Origin: Fidelibacterota bacterium | Lineage (GTDB): Bacteria > Fidelibacterota > UBA8477 > JABMPR01 | NCBI GenBank assembly: GCA_016844945.1 | Contig: JAERTJ010000222.1 | Span: 1-64,000 of the forward strand | Length of the DNA: 64,000 nucleotides | Direction of reading: 5' to 3' | Shown here: positions 1-9,718 of the stretch, one piece after another | How positions within the stretch are numbered: the stretch's first letter is position 1 | Layout of the letters: each line of letters starts with the position of its first letter | Made by a program: the position numbers and the translations under genes | The notes under the pieces: generated by a model | Seen by the model: only the letters and a program-made list of their open reading frames with translations | Told to the model about the DNA's origin: nothing | Database searches by the model: none

Positions 1-136
1 GTGTCAATGTATAATTCACATTCTATTTTGTGGAGTAATCCAAAAAAGTCTTTGTCTTAAAATTGTTAGATCGATTTGTATGAATCAATTGGTTGCTTAA
101 TATCTACAATATAAAAAACAGGAAATGGAGCTTTAA

Positions 137-1009
137 ATGATTATTGATATTATCCTCCCTCTCTCACTGGTATTTATCATGTTCAGCCTGGGCTTGAGCC
201 TCACAATTGGTGATTTCAAGAATGTTGCAAAACAACCCAAGGTTTTTGCTGTTGGGATCCTCAACCAGATGGTCCTGTTACCCCTGGTTGCTTTCGGGCT
301 AATCCTGTTTTTTGGATTCACCAGTGAAATGGCTGTTGGGCTCATGATTCTGGCTTGCAGTCCTGGTGGGGTTACCTCAAACATTCTGACGAAATTGGCA
401 AAGGGAGATACTGCACTTTCGATTTCATATACTGCCGTGGTCAGTATTGTAACTGTCATCACTCTACCTTTGATCACTGGTTTTTCAATTCACCATTTTA
501 TGGGAGCGGAGGCACCTCCAATAAATGTTGTCTCCCTGGGCTTTACCATGTTTCTGATAACAGCTATCCCAGTCGCCATAGGTCTCTGGGTACATCACAA
601 AGCTTCAGCCTTCACAAAAAAGTTTGAGCCTACCGCCAGCAAAATATCAGCTATTCTCTTCGTGATAATTGTAGTTGCTGCCCTGACAAGTGAATGGGAT
701 GTGTTTATCAATAATGTGACAATTCTGGGACCTGGAATAATAACTCTCATCATTGTCATGCTGCTCCTGGGATATGGTAGTGCTCACATGTTCAAGATGA
801 GTGAGGCACAGTCGGTTTCTGTTGCCATTGCAACTGGAATTCAAAATGCAACCGTTGGAATTACCGTAGGGAATCTCATTCTTCCAGCCGGTGAGGGTCT
901 TTCTGTGTTGAGCCTCCCATCTGGCGTATATGGCATCTTAATGTACCTGATTTGTGTTCCTATTGTTATTGGGTATGTAAAATTGATTCACCCGAGACTC
1001 GGCGGTTAA
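137..1009 (+). CDS. Bile acid:sodium symporter (BASS/SBF) family transporter
   Basis: The 290-residue protein is almost entirely hydrophobic, with about nine or ten predicted membrane segments, which is the usual size and layout of the BASS (SBF) family of the inner membrane. Family-like signatures are visible: a PGG-x-x-SN motif near residue 76 (CSPGGVTSN) followed by the broken-helix region, and a GIQNATVGI stretch near residue 235 in the second inverted repeat. Family members couple sodium to uptake of organic anions such as bile acids, pantoate or keto acids; the substrate cannot be read from the sequence. The start is supported by a GGAG six bases upstream. It appears monocistronic, because the next gene is about 345 bases away. 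Confidence 0.88.
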   Translation: MIIDIILPLSLVFIMFSLGLSLTIGDFKNVAKQPKVFAVGILNQMVLLPLVAFGLILFFGFTSEMAVGLMILACSPGGVTSNILTKLAKGDTALSISYTAVVSIVTVITLPLITGFSIHHFMGAEAPPINVVSLGFTMFLITAIPVAIGLWVHHKASAFTKKFEPTASKISAILFVIIVVAALTSEWDVFINNVTILGPGIITLIIVMLLLGYGSAHMFKMSEAQSVSVAIATGIQNATVGITVGNLILPAGEGLSVLSLPSGVYGILMYLICVPIVIGYVKLIHPRLGG

Positions 1010-1354
1010 ATTCAATAATTGCTTTATGCGGGGGAATCTGTACTCACTCAGAATATTGATTCCCTCACTAACTCAAAGGGCACCAAATACTCTCAATAGC
1101 CAAGTCTATCCGTACCTTAGTCTTTTATACATAATAGCTTAGCATAGTCTTTATATCATCAAGATATATTTTTATATCATGACTTGATTGCATTACTTGT
1201 TATTTAACATCTTATGTTATTTATCATATACTACATTATTTCTTAATAATTAATGACTTACCTAAACTTCAAAGAAGTTTATGGCATATTAATTGTGCTA
1301 GTGATAGCTGTAGATTGCTTTATGAAACAAAATTCGCCGATGAAGGAGACCCTC
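1010..1354. other. AT-rich intergenic region
   Basis: This gap is very AT-rich. Just after the transporter gene there is an imperfect hairpin in which GGGAATC at about 1033 pairs with GATTCCC at about 1058, without a T-run, so it is at best a weak terminator. An upstream in-frame extension of the following gene, from 1253, is open but has no ribosome-binding site and does not look like a signal sequence. No gene is seen here. Confidence 0.4.
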
Positions 1355-1723
1355 ATGAAAACAACAACTAGAGTTGTATGCGGTCTATTGACTCTGGCAA
1401 CAGCACTCCAAGTGAGTGCAAAACCGGCACAGACCCTTGCAGTAACATTACCTCAGCCCATAGGAGGGATAGAAGTCATCAGGGAGCGCGTTTGTTACCC
1501 CGAATTTCCACGAGATATGTGTTGGGAAAGTGATGTCATCCTACGCTTCCGGGTAAGCGATACGGGGACAATTTCGAATATCCAGGTTGTCAAGAGTGGT
1601 GGTGATGCGTTTGATCGAGCTGCGATTGAATCTCTTCAGGGCACACACTGGATTCCTGCGACTCAGGAAGACCAGAACATTCCCTGTATCTTTCAACTCC
1701 CCTTCAGATTCTGTCTCCCATAA
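1355..1723 (+). CDS. Small exported TonB C-terminal-domain protein
   Basis: With the start at 1355 (AAGGAG five bases upstream) the product has 122 residues and a clean signal peptide ending near VSA-KPA. The rest matches a TonB C-terminal domain: a YP-x-FP element, a beta strand with VILRFRVSDTGTI, then IQVVKSGG..FDRAAIESL and the W-x-PA motif. TonB-C domains normally bind the TonB box of outer-membrane receptors. This one lacks the usual N-terminal membrane anchor and proline-rich spacer, so a soluble periplasmic role is more likely than energy transduction. Four cysteines remain after cleavage (near mature positions 28, 35, 101 and 110 from the start), which could form disulfides; this is unusual for the domain. 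An upstream start at 1253 is possible but less supported. Confidence 0.75.
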   Translation: MKTTTRVVCGLLTLATALQVSAKPAQTLAVTLPQPIGGIEVIRERVCYPEFPRDMCWESDVILRFRVSDTGTISNIQVVKSGGDAFDRAAIESLQGTHWIPATQEDQNIPCIFQLPFRFCLP

Positions 1724-1745
1724 CAGTTCTGCAAACAACGGATAG

Positions 1746-1794
1746 AAGTCACCCTTATCTCTCCCCATTTGTTGGTGGTTTAAGGGTGACTTTT
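1746..1794 (+). terminator. Hairpin terminator between convergent genes
   Basis: AAGTCACCCTTA (1746-1757) is perfectly complementary to TAAGGGTGACTT (1781-1792), giving a 12-bp stem with a 23-base loop, followed on the plus strand by TTTT. It lies between the TonB-C gene and the convergent minus-strand gene and includes that gene's stop codon. The long loop lowers certainty. Confidence 0.6.
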
Positions 1795-2319
1795 ACTCGT
1801 ATCCCGCGGTAGGTAACTCATAAGGCGGGTATGAGATAAATCTCCCGGTATGAATAACGATTTGGACGGATATTTCTCACGGTACCTGGCTATTCTGGCG
1901 ATATCCCTTTCATAGAGTTCGATTTTAAGGGGACGGAACCAGGGATATGAATTTTGCAAATGTCGTTGAATGTACTTTGGTCTGGGACGGGGACCCCCGC
2001 TTGCCATGACCGCTGACAAATTAATATCCAGGATTCTCTCCAGATTGGTCCTCAAGTTTTCCATGTCCTCTTCATGAAGTATTTCCAATGAGCGCAGATT
2101 GAGTGAGGCATCAATGAGTGATTCAAACCAGAGATTGTGCTCAACTCCTTCATAATATCCAATAATTCTACCCCACATAAAACTTGCCCAAGAGGACAGG
2201 AGCAGGAACAGTAGGGTTATCAATACCATTTTCCAATTTTTTCGTATGGAAGTGATACCCTTACCCAACACCTGCCAGATTGCCGGGAAGGGGATGTTGG
2301 CGTTTCTGATATTGGACAT
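1780..2319 (-). CDS. Hypothetical single-pass membrane protein
   Basis: The 179-residue protein starts at the ATG at 2319; a TTG one codon upstream is also possible. After a basic N-terminus there is one clear transmembrane segment at about residues 32-53 (LITLLFLLLSSWASFMWG). The remaining 125 or so residues are hydrophilic and rich in Arg and Glu, with a likely helical segment (SLEILHEEDMENLRTNLERIL). No known family is recognised. Its ATG overlaps the TGA of the upstream gene by one base (TGATG), so the two are probably translationally coupled and may work together. Confidence 0.6.
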   Translation of the reverse strand: MSNIRNANIPFPAIWQVLGKGITSIRKNWKMVLITLLFLLLSSWASFMWGRIIGYYEGVEHNLWFESLIDASLNLRSLEILHEEDMENLRTNLERILDINLSAVMASGGPRPRPKYIQRHLQNSYPWFRPLKIELYERDIARIARYREKYPSKSLFIPGDLSHTRLMSYLPRDTSKSHP

Positions 2320-2597
2320 CAAGTACCTTTCATGAGTCTCAGACGTGTATCCTTTGATGAACGATCAGAACCTGCGGTTAAGCGGTTTGAAGAAAAGCTC
2401 CAAGTTGAAGAAGTTGCGCCTTCGATAAAGTCGTTACCAGTAGTACTGCCTACTGTATGCCACGTTCCCGTGGCAATGCTTCCAGAAGCAGATTTATTGG
2501 CAAGATACATAAAACCATATTCCTGAGCATTCAGACCAAATACTCCGATGACCAGTGAGAGAGTGATCAGGATTAATATTTTCTGTGTATTTTTCAT
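2319..2597 (-). CDS. Hypothetical small exported protein
   Basis: Starting at the ATG at 2597 (GAGGAAAAC immediately upstream), the 92-residue product has a typical signal peptide (MKNTQKILILITLSLVIGVFGLNA) with cleavage near residue 24. The mature part is small, rich in Ser, Thr and Gly, and free of cysteine, and ends abruptly in a basic tail. It resembles the beginning of a beta-rich secreted protein, so it could be a truncated remnant of a longer gene as well as a genuine small secreted protein. It overlaps the downstream membrane-protein gene by one base. No family was recognised. Confidence 0.5.
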   Translation of the reverse strand: MKNTQKILILITLSLVIGVFGLNAQEYGFMYLANKSASGSIATGTWHTVGSTTGNDFIEGATSSTWSFSSNRLTAGSDRSSKDTRLRLMKGT

Positions 2598-2656
2598 GTT
2601 TTCCTCATTTACACCTGTTAAACAAATACCAGTTCGCATTTCAAATTGAGATCTTG

Positions 2657-2860
2657 TTATTTGCTTAAATGAGAAGATGAGTTTGGATATGATGATGCTT
2701 TAATTTTGACCTTATTAAAATAAAATATCTTCCCGCAATCCGTGCATTTGAACTTCCAATTGCTGGTAAGTAGTTTTATTAGCCAGTAGCGGTGAGTCCG
2801 AACGGTATACTCAGATGAACATACAGGACACTGGACATGATGATCGAATTGAGAAGACAT
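2657..2860 (-). CDS. Small zinc-ribbon protein
   Basis: The 67-residue protein has two CxxC knuckles, CPVC near residues 11-14 and CTDC near 39-42, separated by a short basic and aromatic stretch. This is the geometry of a single zinc ribbon. Such proteins often bind nucleic acids or act as small adaptors; the sequence does not say which. The start is well supported by AAGGAGGGGGAACC directly before the ATG. It is the first gene of a minus-strand run leading into the two small genes that follow, 60 bases downstream. Confidence 0.6.
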   Translation of the reverse strand: MSSQFDHHVQCPVCSSEYTVRTHRYWLIKLLTSNWKFKCTDCGKIFYFNKVKIKASSYPNSSSHLSK

Positions 2861-3301
2861 GGTTCCCCCTCCTTATCTCGTTATTTCGTCTATCTATTGA
2901 ATACAATGCATGATCGTTTTATAAAACTATAGCGGATTAACTTATGTGACTTAACAACTATGCTTGAAATGAAATCAAATAGAATAATTGACCAGCTGTA
3001 GGTGACTGGGATTATTCGCCATATTTCGTGTAATGTCCCCACCTATTCCCCGCTTTTGGTCATTAAAATAATACAGTGGTTCTGAACTGGCAAGCGGGTA
3101 CTTAAATGGTTAGTACAGATTTGAAATGCCCTATTTTAGAACCAATGGAAATTATTTAAGGAAGCGATAAAGAATTATCACATCATTCCTGGGATATGAG
3201 CTCTATGATTCAGCTCTCCGATTTACATGGAAATACAAAAAATGAGGAGATAACTTCCATATATAGTTGCTATATATGAAATATTAATTCCTTGTCGAAT
3301 T
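2861..3301. other. Intergenic region with a short perfect inverted repeat
   Basis: No gene is visible in this 440-base gap. Near its end, CATATATAG (3258-3266) and CTATATATG (3270-3278) form a perfect 9-bp inverted repeat around TTG, 24 bases beyond the stop codon of the hybrid kinase. Its low GC content and the lack of a T-run make it a poor intrinsic terminator; it might be a protein-binding site. Confidence 0.35.
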
Positions 3302-6292
3302 TTAACTGGTTTTTTCCAACCCCTTGATGCACTCAAGTAACTCATTTGTTGTCCAGGGTTTTTGGATCAAACCAGTAATCCCCAATTCATCAAAGTTGAC
3401 CTCATTTTTGATACCCAACTGACCCGTAGAAAGAATGATGGGAATGTCTGCATCAAGCTCATGGATAGCCCTGGCAAGCTCAATCCCGGATAAAACGGGC
3501 ATGGAAAGATCAGTGACAACGAGTGTGTATTTTGAAGGATTTTTCCTGAACAACTCAAGCGCTTGTGATCCATCAGATGCAGTTTCAACTGCAATCCCTT
3601 TGCGTTTAAGAATGGCGCGAGTCGCATTCCGAATACTATCCTCATCATCCACAAGCAGGATGGATAATGCTTCAGTCATCCCCTCAACCACTGGTCTTTC
3701 ACCAGCTTCCTCAACAGATTCATTGACTACAGGCAAGAGAATGTTAAACGATGTACCTGACCCCAGCTCACTGGTCACAGATATTTGTCCACGCATAACC
3801 TCGATGATTCCATGGATAACTGAAAGACCTAAGCCAGTACCTTCTCCGATATCCTTAGTAGTAAAAAATGGATCGAATAGTTTTTCCTTGGTATCATCGG
3901 TCATCCCATGACCTGTATCTCTAACAATCAGCTCCAACATATCAGTTTCTGGATATCCATCAACAGCACTTTTCCGCACTTGATTTAAGCTGACAGAAAT
4001 TGTCCCAGCGCGATTATCCATGGCATGCTCTGCATTTTTGAACAGGTTGATAATCATCTGGTGAATCTGGGTCTTATCGCACAATACAGGACCACAATTC
4101 TCATCAATGTCTTGTTCAATCCTGATTTTAGGCGGAAGTGAAGCCCGTTGCAATTGTAACGCTTCGGCGAGGAGTTCATGAACGAAACGAGGTTTCATTT
4201 CAATATTTGCTTTACGACTAAAGGTCAAGACCTGTTTAACAATATCTCGAGCGCGTTCACCGTCATCAAGTAAATGTTTAAAGTTCGATTGAACCTCCGT
4301 GTCTGCAGGTAAATTTTCAGCGATCATTCCACCATATAAAAACATACTCTGGAGTACGTTGTTCAGTTCATGAGAAATTCCACCCACCATGGTTCCAACT
4401 GCTTCCAATTTTTGTGATTGCCTGAGCTGGGATTCCAGGGCTAGCCGGATTTTTTCTGCCTCCTTCTGCTCTGTAATATCGCGGAATTCAACAACCCGGA
4501 CCTGTTTTCCCTCATAGGGTATTCTCCGTGCTTCCAGGCGAAGTGGATACTCTTCACCATTCTTTCTAATCCCGATAGTTTCATAGGGTTTATCATAACC
4601 CTCCTGGATCTTGGACCATACGAGATCCCGTTTGTGACTGGCAATAAGTTTTAATCCATCTGCGCCGATCAATTCCTCAAACGGGTAACCTGTGATATCA
4701 ACAAGTCCCTGATTACAATCCAGGATTAACCCCTTATCATGAATGGTAACACCACTGAATGAAGCATCATGTAATGCTTTGTACCTTGCTTCATTTACGA
4801 CTGCCTCATCCTTAGCGACGATTAACTCCTGCTCCCAGCGTTTTCTTTCGCTTATGTCCTCAGTCAGCACAACAACCTTATCAAACGTGTCTTCATCATT
4901 TTGGATGGCATAGAAGAACTGGGCAACCCATTCTGCTTTCCCTTCTGCAGGGATAAGAGGTCTTACCTCAGGAACATAGTAGGCGCCACCTTCTTCGTAC
5001 ACCTTTTGAACAGCAGGTAAGTGATCACCCAGATAACTGTCGCGCTTGTCAAACGAAAACTTCTTTCTTGGCTTCAATCGCTCCTTGAGTTGCTCATCTG
5101 AGACATTCCAGATTTTTTGCCATGCAGGGTTGACCAACAGAAGCTCACCATTTGTACTTCTCACAGAAACACCAACAGGTGAATTCTCTAGAATAGCTGT
5201 TTTTAGTGCCTCGCTCTCAATGAGCTTATTTTCAATCTGTTTGCGCTCTGTAACATCTCGTGATATGGAACCGATTGCGACGGGGTTTCCATTCTTATCA
5301 AATTCGAGATGGGCGGTCCATTGCATCCAGAATATTTCACCGGTTTTCTGATTGACCTGCCTATTCTCGATGGCTGCCTGTGGCTCTTTTGATGCCATCC
5401 ATTCACGAAACCAGGTCATGGTTTCTTCTTGATCATCTATATGAACAAAATCAAAAGCACTCAACCCGATACATTCCTCCGGGCTCAAACCAAAAAACTT
5501 CTTCGATACTTGATTTACAAAGGTGAATTTACCTTCCATGTCAACGCGGGTGAGGAGATCTGCAGTTCCCTCCACGAGATCCCTGTATTTGAGTTGCGCC
5601 TGTTTGAGGAGATAATCCTTTTGTGAAATATTGACTTCGATGCGCCTTCTATGGGCATTGGCGCGCACCACTGTCAGATAGAGGATCCCCAGTGCCAGGG
5701 GAATGATACCAAGACTGATAATCCACATACCCCAATATTGGGAACGCAAATCTCTTGATATGCTTTCCTCAACTGCTGTTAGTGAGCGGTGAACCCCAAG
5801 GACCCACCCCTCATGTGACAGAGGTACGAATGCGGCGATCTGCTGCTCCCCAGCGCTGGATACATATGCGCCTACATATGACTCACCTACCTCAACCAAC
5901 TCACCTAGCGTTGAAGCGCTTAAATCCTGTGTTGGGGCAATAGCATTTCCACTTGCATCATTACCCACGGTCATAGGGGCTGCGCTATGATAAACTAGGT
6001 TGGAAAGTTCATCTACGATGCATATGTATTCATCCCCCGGTCTTTCCTTTTCGAGTATCCATGTCTTGTGAATTTGCTCCAGCAGGGTAGAATCTGAGAA
6101 ACCATGATCGGGTAAAACAAGCGAGGCGAGTACCTGAGCCTTTGACAGATAGATTTGTTCAACCTGTCTTTGCATCTCATGAGATGTTTTATTCAAGGCG
6201 CCCAACCCAATAATCAGGCTTCCTACCACTGCCACAAAGCCTAATGTAATGGCAATGATAGATAGCTTTTTTTCCAGATTTCTAATGGGCAT
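3302..6292 (-). CDS. Membrane hybrid histidine kinase with three PAS domains
   Basis: The 996-residue protein has a membrane segment at about 13-34, an extracytoplasmic sensor of about 150 residues, and a second membrane segment near 188-210. Three PAS domains follow (roughly 232-355, 360-485 and 500-610), then the kinase core. The H-box reads GISHELNNVLQ and the ATP-binding domain has DTGHGM, FDPFFTTK and GEGTGLGLS. A C-terminal receiver (about 870-990) has its phospho-acceptor Asp in VVTDLSMP and a conserved KPW. It should autophosphorylate on His and pass the phosphate to its own receiver; no Hpt partner is nearby. The sensor half is closely similar to that of the 990-residue kinase at 36163-39135, so both may sense the same type of ligand. 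The start has no clear ribosome-binding site. Confidence 0.9.
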   Translation of the reverse strand: MPIRNLEKKLSIIAITLGFVAVVGSLIIGLGALNKTSHEMQRQVEQIYLSKAQVLASLVLPDHGFSDSTLLEQIHKTWILEKERPGDEYICIVDELSNLVYHSAAPMTVGNDASGNAIAPTQDLSASTLGELVEVGESYVGAYVSSAGEQQIAAFVPLSHEGWVLGVHRSLTAVEESISRDLRSQYWGMWIISLGIIPLALGILYLTVVRANAHRRRIEVNISQKDYLLKQAQLKYRDLVEGTADLLTRVDMEGKFTFVNQVSKKFFGLSPEECIGLSAFDFVHIDDQEETMTWFREWMASKEPQAAIENRQVNQKTGEIFWMQWTAHLEFDKNGNPVAIGSISRDVTERKQIENKLIESEALKTAILENSPVGVSVRSTNGELLLVNPAWQKIWNVSDEQLKERLKPRKKFSFDKRDSYLGDHLPAVQKVYEEGGAYYVPEVRPLIPAEGKAEWVAQFFYAIQNDEDTFDKVVVLTEDISERKRWEQELIVAKDEAVVNEARYKALHDASFSGVTIHDKGLILDCNQGLVDITGYPFEELIGADGLKLIASHKRDLVWSKIQEGYDKPYETIGIRKNGEEYPLRLEARRIPYEGKQVRVVEFRDITEQKEAEKIRLALESQLRQSQKLEAVGTMVGGISHELNNVLQSMFLYGGMIAENLPADTEVQSNFKHLLDDGERARDIVKQVLTFSRKANIEMKPRFVHELLAEALQLQRASLPPKIRIEQDIDENCGPVLCDKTQIHQMIINLFKNAEHAMDNRAGTISVSLNQVRKSAVDGYPETDMLELIVRDTGHGMTDDTKEKLFDPFFTTKDIGEGTGLGLSVIHGIIEVMRGQISVTSELGSGTSFNILLPVVNESVEEAGERPVVEGMTEALSILLVDDEDSIRNATRAILKRKGIAVETASDGSQALELFRKNPSKYTLVVTDLSMPVLSGIELARAIHELDADIPIILSTGQLGIKNEVNFDELGITGLIQKPWTTNELLECIKGLEKTS

Positions 6293-6553
6293 TATTAGTT
6301 ACGATCCGTTTCCATGATTTCAAATATAACCTGAAGCAAAATATTTCCGAATTGAATCAAGAGCGGGGACAATCCTCTAAACACACACCACCGGTCAACC
6401 ATTTTAAAGTACAGAGTATGTATTTTGAAATATATATACCAACTAATTTGAAGGAGACGCTGCAAAACAAAATGTTTCAGTACAAATGATAATTCAACCT
6501 ATGCAGATCATCAATTTTATATTGAGGGAGCCACAATAATCAGGAGATCCATC

Positions 6554-9500
6554 ATGCCATTGAATCGTTGCACATCCATCACTCGAGTTCTGCTTTATTC
6601 ATTGATACTCACCGGGTTATTGTCATCCCCAGCAAACGCTCAAAACACGGAAATCTTATCCGGTTTTGAGGTCAGTCCCTTCTTTGATGAACAGATCGTG
6701 ACCTTTCGACTCCACCCAGAGATGACCATTCACATCGATGCGCCTCCTGCAGATTCATTTAGAACCGATAGACCTGTGGGTCTTGCGCTATTCGCCCTGC
6801 CAAATGGGAATACCATTGAACATACTGTGGGTAAAAATTTGGAGGCAGGTGAGGATTGGCACTATGACATTCAACATATTGGTGCTCAGACTCGCTTCCT
6901 CAGAGATCAGATCCAGGATTATAATCTTGTGACGGTTTATCTTGAAGCAGACCAACTGAGCTGGCCCTCCTGGAAGGCACAATATCCTAATTACGATGAT
7001 ATTGTCAGGAATACCGTTGAATATCTCCTGGCTACCTTTCAGGCATATGATCCCTTCGTCATCCTCACCGGACATAGCGGCGGTGGACGCTTTGTATTTT
7101 CATTTCTGGATGGCGTAACTGATATCCCAGACTATGTCAATCGGATTTGTTTTCTGGATAGCAATTATGGCTACAACAATACTTATGGTGATCAATTCAT
7201 TACCTGGCTGAATGGGTCCTCTGACAGATTTCTATCTGTCATTGCTTATAATGATAGTGTTGCCCTTTACAATGGGGAACCCATCGTTTCACCAACTGGA
7301 GGTACCTGGTATCGATCCAGAATGATGCAACGCTATCTGGCGAACCATTACTCATTTACTACAAATGAAGATGCCGCCTTTATTAGACATCAATCTGTAA
7401 ATGGGCAGATTGAAATAATCCTGAAAAAGAATCCGGATCAGGTCATTCTGCATACGGTGCAGGTTGCGAGGAATGGTTTTATTCATACCATGGTTTCAGG
7501 AACAGCAGACGCTAACCAGGGATACACATATTATGGTGAGCGCGCATATGCTGATTTCATCCAACCCGGGATCTTACCTCGTAGTAGCTATCAAATACCT
7601 CTCCGTCGGGGAGATGCTCCGAATGGAACTCAGTTTATGAATTCGGTGATTAATATGAGTTTTGCTGATCGGGAAAATGCCATCCTGAACCAGCTATATA
7701 CAGGAAATGTACCTTACTTCCTAAGAGAGCTTAAATCTCTGACTGGCTCATTTCAAGATGTGGGTGGAACCACCAGAAGTGTTAATTATCATGTCATGCC
7801 TGATTACTTATCCATTGGGGCTGACAGCAATTATTGTCGGGTGCCCATGGGCCCAATTACCGCTCAGCGTGTGGCTGATTTCTTCGGGATGTCTATGCCT
7901 ACGCGCAAACTGGTTAATCACATTTACTCAAATACTGATATTCAATTAGCCCCTGTTACCTATGCGCCTGTAGGGAGTCAGAATGAAGGCGTCCCAAAGT
8001 TTATTGAGCATAATACTGCCATAGAGAACCAGTTAGAGGCTGCAGGAGCGAGTCTGGGACAACTTGTTGGTGGCACAAAAAAAGATGTTGTGCTCAGCAA
8101 CTTGATTATTGACTCCAACCGTCCCGGTCATGTCACCATATATGGATGGCATCAACTCAATGGCAGCCCTATTCAGCCCCTGACAAATATTCACACCAAT
8201 ACCTATGTCGATTATAGCCATGGCATTCGTTTCCTGGATAAACGGGTTGCGGTTGACGGAGAGACAAGGTCAGCTCAATCCATCTTGCGGGATCCAACTC
8301 AATATACACTGTTAAGTGATGAGTCAGGTCTAATGACGCAGCCAACCTATATCGCTGATGGTAGCCTACCTGAGCGTCCCATATCCTTTGGAATCATTTC
8401 AACCACACCAGGTGAAGTCACCATCTTGATTGATCCCGACCTGAATATTACTCAGCACCTTTTATTCATCAGTGAGGATGGGTTGACATTTGATGCGCCC
8501 CTGGTTCAGGTGGCGAACACGATTACTATAGCCGGGCTCTCTTCTACAGCAATATTTTACTTCAAACTTATTAATGAAAACCTCAGTGGGATATCCAGTG
8601 AATCTGAAGTGCTGGCAGCAACCCCCAATGGTCTGGATGTCAACAAGATTCTTGTGGTTAATGGATTTGACCGTGGATCAGCTGGTAACACATACAACTT
8701 TATCCGGCAACATGGTGAAGCAATTCTTGAGAATGACTTGAGTTTTGAGTCTGCCACCAACGATGCCGTACTTGATGGTCTCGTAGATCTGAATGATTAT
8801 CTCATTGTCGACTATATACTAGGTGAAGAGTCAACAGTTGATGAAACCTTTTCGAATTTAGAGCAAGCGCTGATCATGGACTATCTACAGCAGGGGGGTA
8901 GACTGTTTGTATCAGGGGCAGAGATAGCCTGGGATCTGGATTATCGGGGACAGGCCAGCGACAAAAGTTTTATCCATAACTATTTGAAAGCAACCTACTC
9001 CGCTGATGCTCCAGGTGGTGTTAGTGGTGTCTATTACTCAGCCGAGGGAATTAGCAGTCGTATGCTGGAAGACGTGGGCGGCTTTAGTTATGATAATGGG
9101 ACCCATGGTACTTTTAATGTCCGCTACCCAGATGCACTCATTGCAACGGGTGGGAGTGTCAGTGTGGTGAGATATCAGAATGTTTCAACACACAACATTG
9201 GTGGTGTGAGCTTTGAAGGGATGTTTCCAAGTGGCACCCAACCTGGGAAACTGGTTTATCTGGGATTCCCTTTTGAAACTGTGTATCCTGAGGAGAAAAG
9301 AAACACCATGATGTCCGAAGTCATGACTTATCTCCTGACAGCTCCCAGTGCGGCAGATGGGTTGGGGATCGCCTTACCAGAATCATTTGCGTTGAATCAG
9401 AATTTCCCAAACCCCTTTAACCCCGTAACAACCCTACGTTTCGGTGTACCAGAACAATCATATGTCACATTGACTGTTTATGATATTCAGGGCCGCTTTG

Positions 9501-9658
9501 TGAGGACGTTAATCTCCGGTGAAACTGCAGTTGGTTGGCATGAAACGGTCTGGAATGGTCTGGATGAGCGAGGCCTGAGCGTTTCTACGGGGATGTATCT
9601 GGCAAGGATACAGTCTGGTGTACATAGCCAGACGATAAAAATGTTGTTCTTAAAATAG
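6554..9658 (+). CDS. Secreted hydrolase-like multidomain protein with T9SS sorting domain
   Basis: The 1034-residue protein has a signal peptide (cleavage near ANA-QN, residue 29). Residues about 60-320 look like an alpha/beta hydrolase, with GHSGGGR around Ser175 and plausible partners Asp202 and His311. Residues about 350-590 resemble a conserved but unnamed region of other secreted bacterial proteins (GADSNYCRVPMGP, later GWHQLNGSPIQPL and YVDYSHGIRF). Residues about 690-900 look like a flavodoxin/GATase-like fold (GGRLFVSGAE, YLGFPFETVYP). The last 85 residues form a T9SS type A / FlgD-like sorting domain (NFPNPFNPVTT to IKMLFLK). It is probably a surface-bound or released enzyme; the substrate is unknown. 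AGGAG lies eight bases before the ATG. Confidence 0.8.
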   Translation: MPLNRCTSITRVLLYSLILTGLLSSPANAQNTEILSGFEVSPFFDEQIVTFRLHPEMTIHIDAPPADSFRTDRPVGLALFALPNGNTIEHTVGKNLEAGEDWHYDIQHIGAQTRFLRDQIQDYNLVTVYLEADQLSWPSWKAQYPNYDDIVRNTVEYLLATFQAYDPFVILTGHSGGGRFVFSFLDGVTDIPDYVNRICFLDSNYGYNNTYGDQFITWLNGSSDRFLSVIAYNDSVALYNGEPIVSPTGGTWYRSRMMQRYLANHYSFTTNEDAAFIRHQSVNGQIEIILKKNPDQVILHTVQVARNGFIHTMVSGTADANQGYTYYGERAYADFIQPGILPRSSYQIPLRRGDAPNGTQFMNSVINMSFADRENAILNQLYTGNVPYFLRELKSLTGSFQDVGGTTRSVNYHVMPDYLSIGADSNYCRVPMGPITAQRVADFFGMSMPTRKLVNHIYSNTDIQLAPVTYAPVGSQNEGVPKFIEHNTAIENQLEAAGASLGQLVGGTKKDVVLSNLIIDSNRPGHVTIYGWHQLNGSPIQPLTNIHTNTYVDYSHGIRFLDKRVAVDGETRSAQSILRDPTQYTLLSDESGLMTQPTYIADGSLPERPISFGIISTTPGEVTILIDPDLNITQHLLFISEDGLTFDAPLVQVANTITIAGLSSTAIFYFKLINENLSGISSESEVLAATPNGLDVNKILVVNGFDRGSAGNTYNFIRQHGEAILENDLSFESATNDAVLDGLVDLNDYLIVDYILGEESTVDETFSNLEQALIMDYLQQGGRLFVSGAEIAWDLDYRGQASDKSFIHNYLKATYSADAPGGVSGVYYSAEGISSRMLEDVGGFSYDNGTHGTFNVRYPDALIATGGSVSVVRYQNVSTHNIGGVSFEGMFPSGTQPGKLVYLGFPFETVYPEEKRNTMMSEVMTYLLTAPSAADGLGIALPESFALNQNFPNPFNPVTTLRFGVPEQSYVTLTVYDIQGRFVRTLISGETAVGWHETVWNGLDERGLSVSTGMYLARIQSGVHSQTIKMLFLK

Positions 9659-9718
9659 TGGGGTAAAGATCTGAGGCGTTGTGCGAGGAGGCTTCAATTT
9701 CAGGTAAATCTGGAGTTC

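Noticed and set aside
1253-1354. Upstream extension of the TonB-C protein to a start at 1253
   Set aside because: The extension has no ribosome-binding site and would bury the clear signal peptide; AAGGAG before 1355 fits better.
9679-9697. 19-base match (18 identical) between 9679-9697 and 26528-26546, TTGTGCGAGGAGGCTTCAA type
   Set aside because: One such match is not far from chance expectation in 64 kb, one copy is intergenic and the other spans a start codon, and no further copies were seen.
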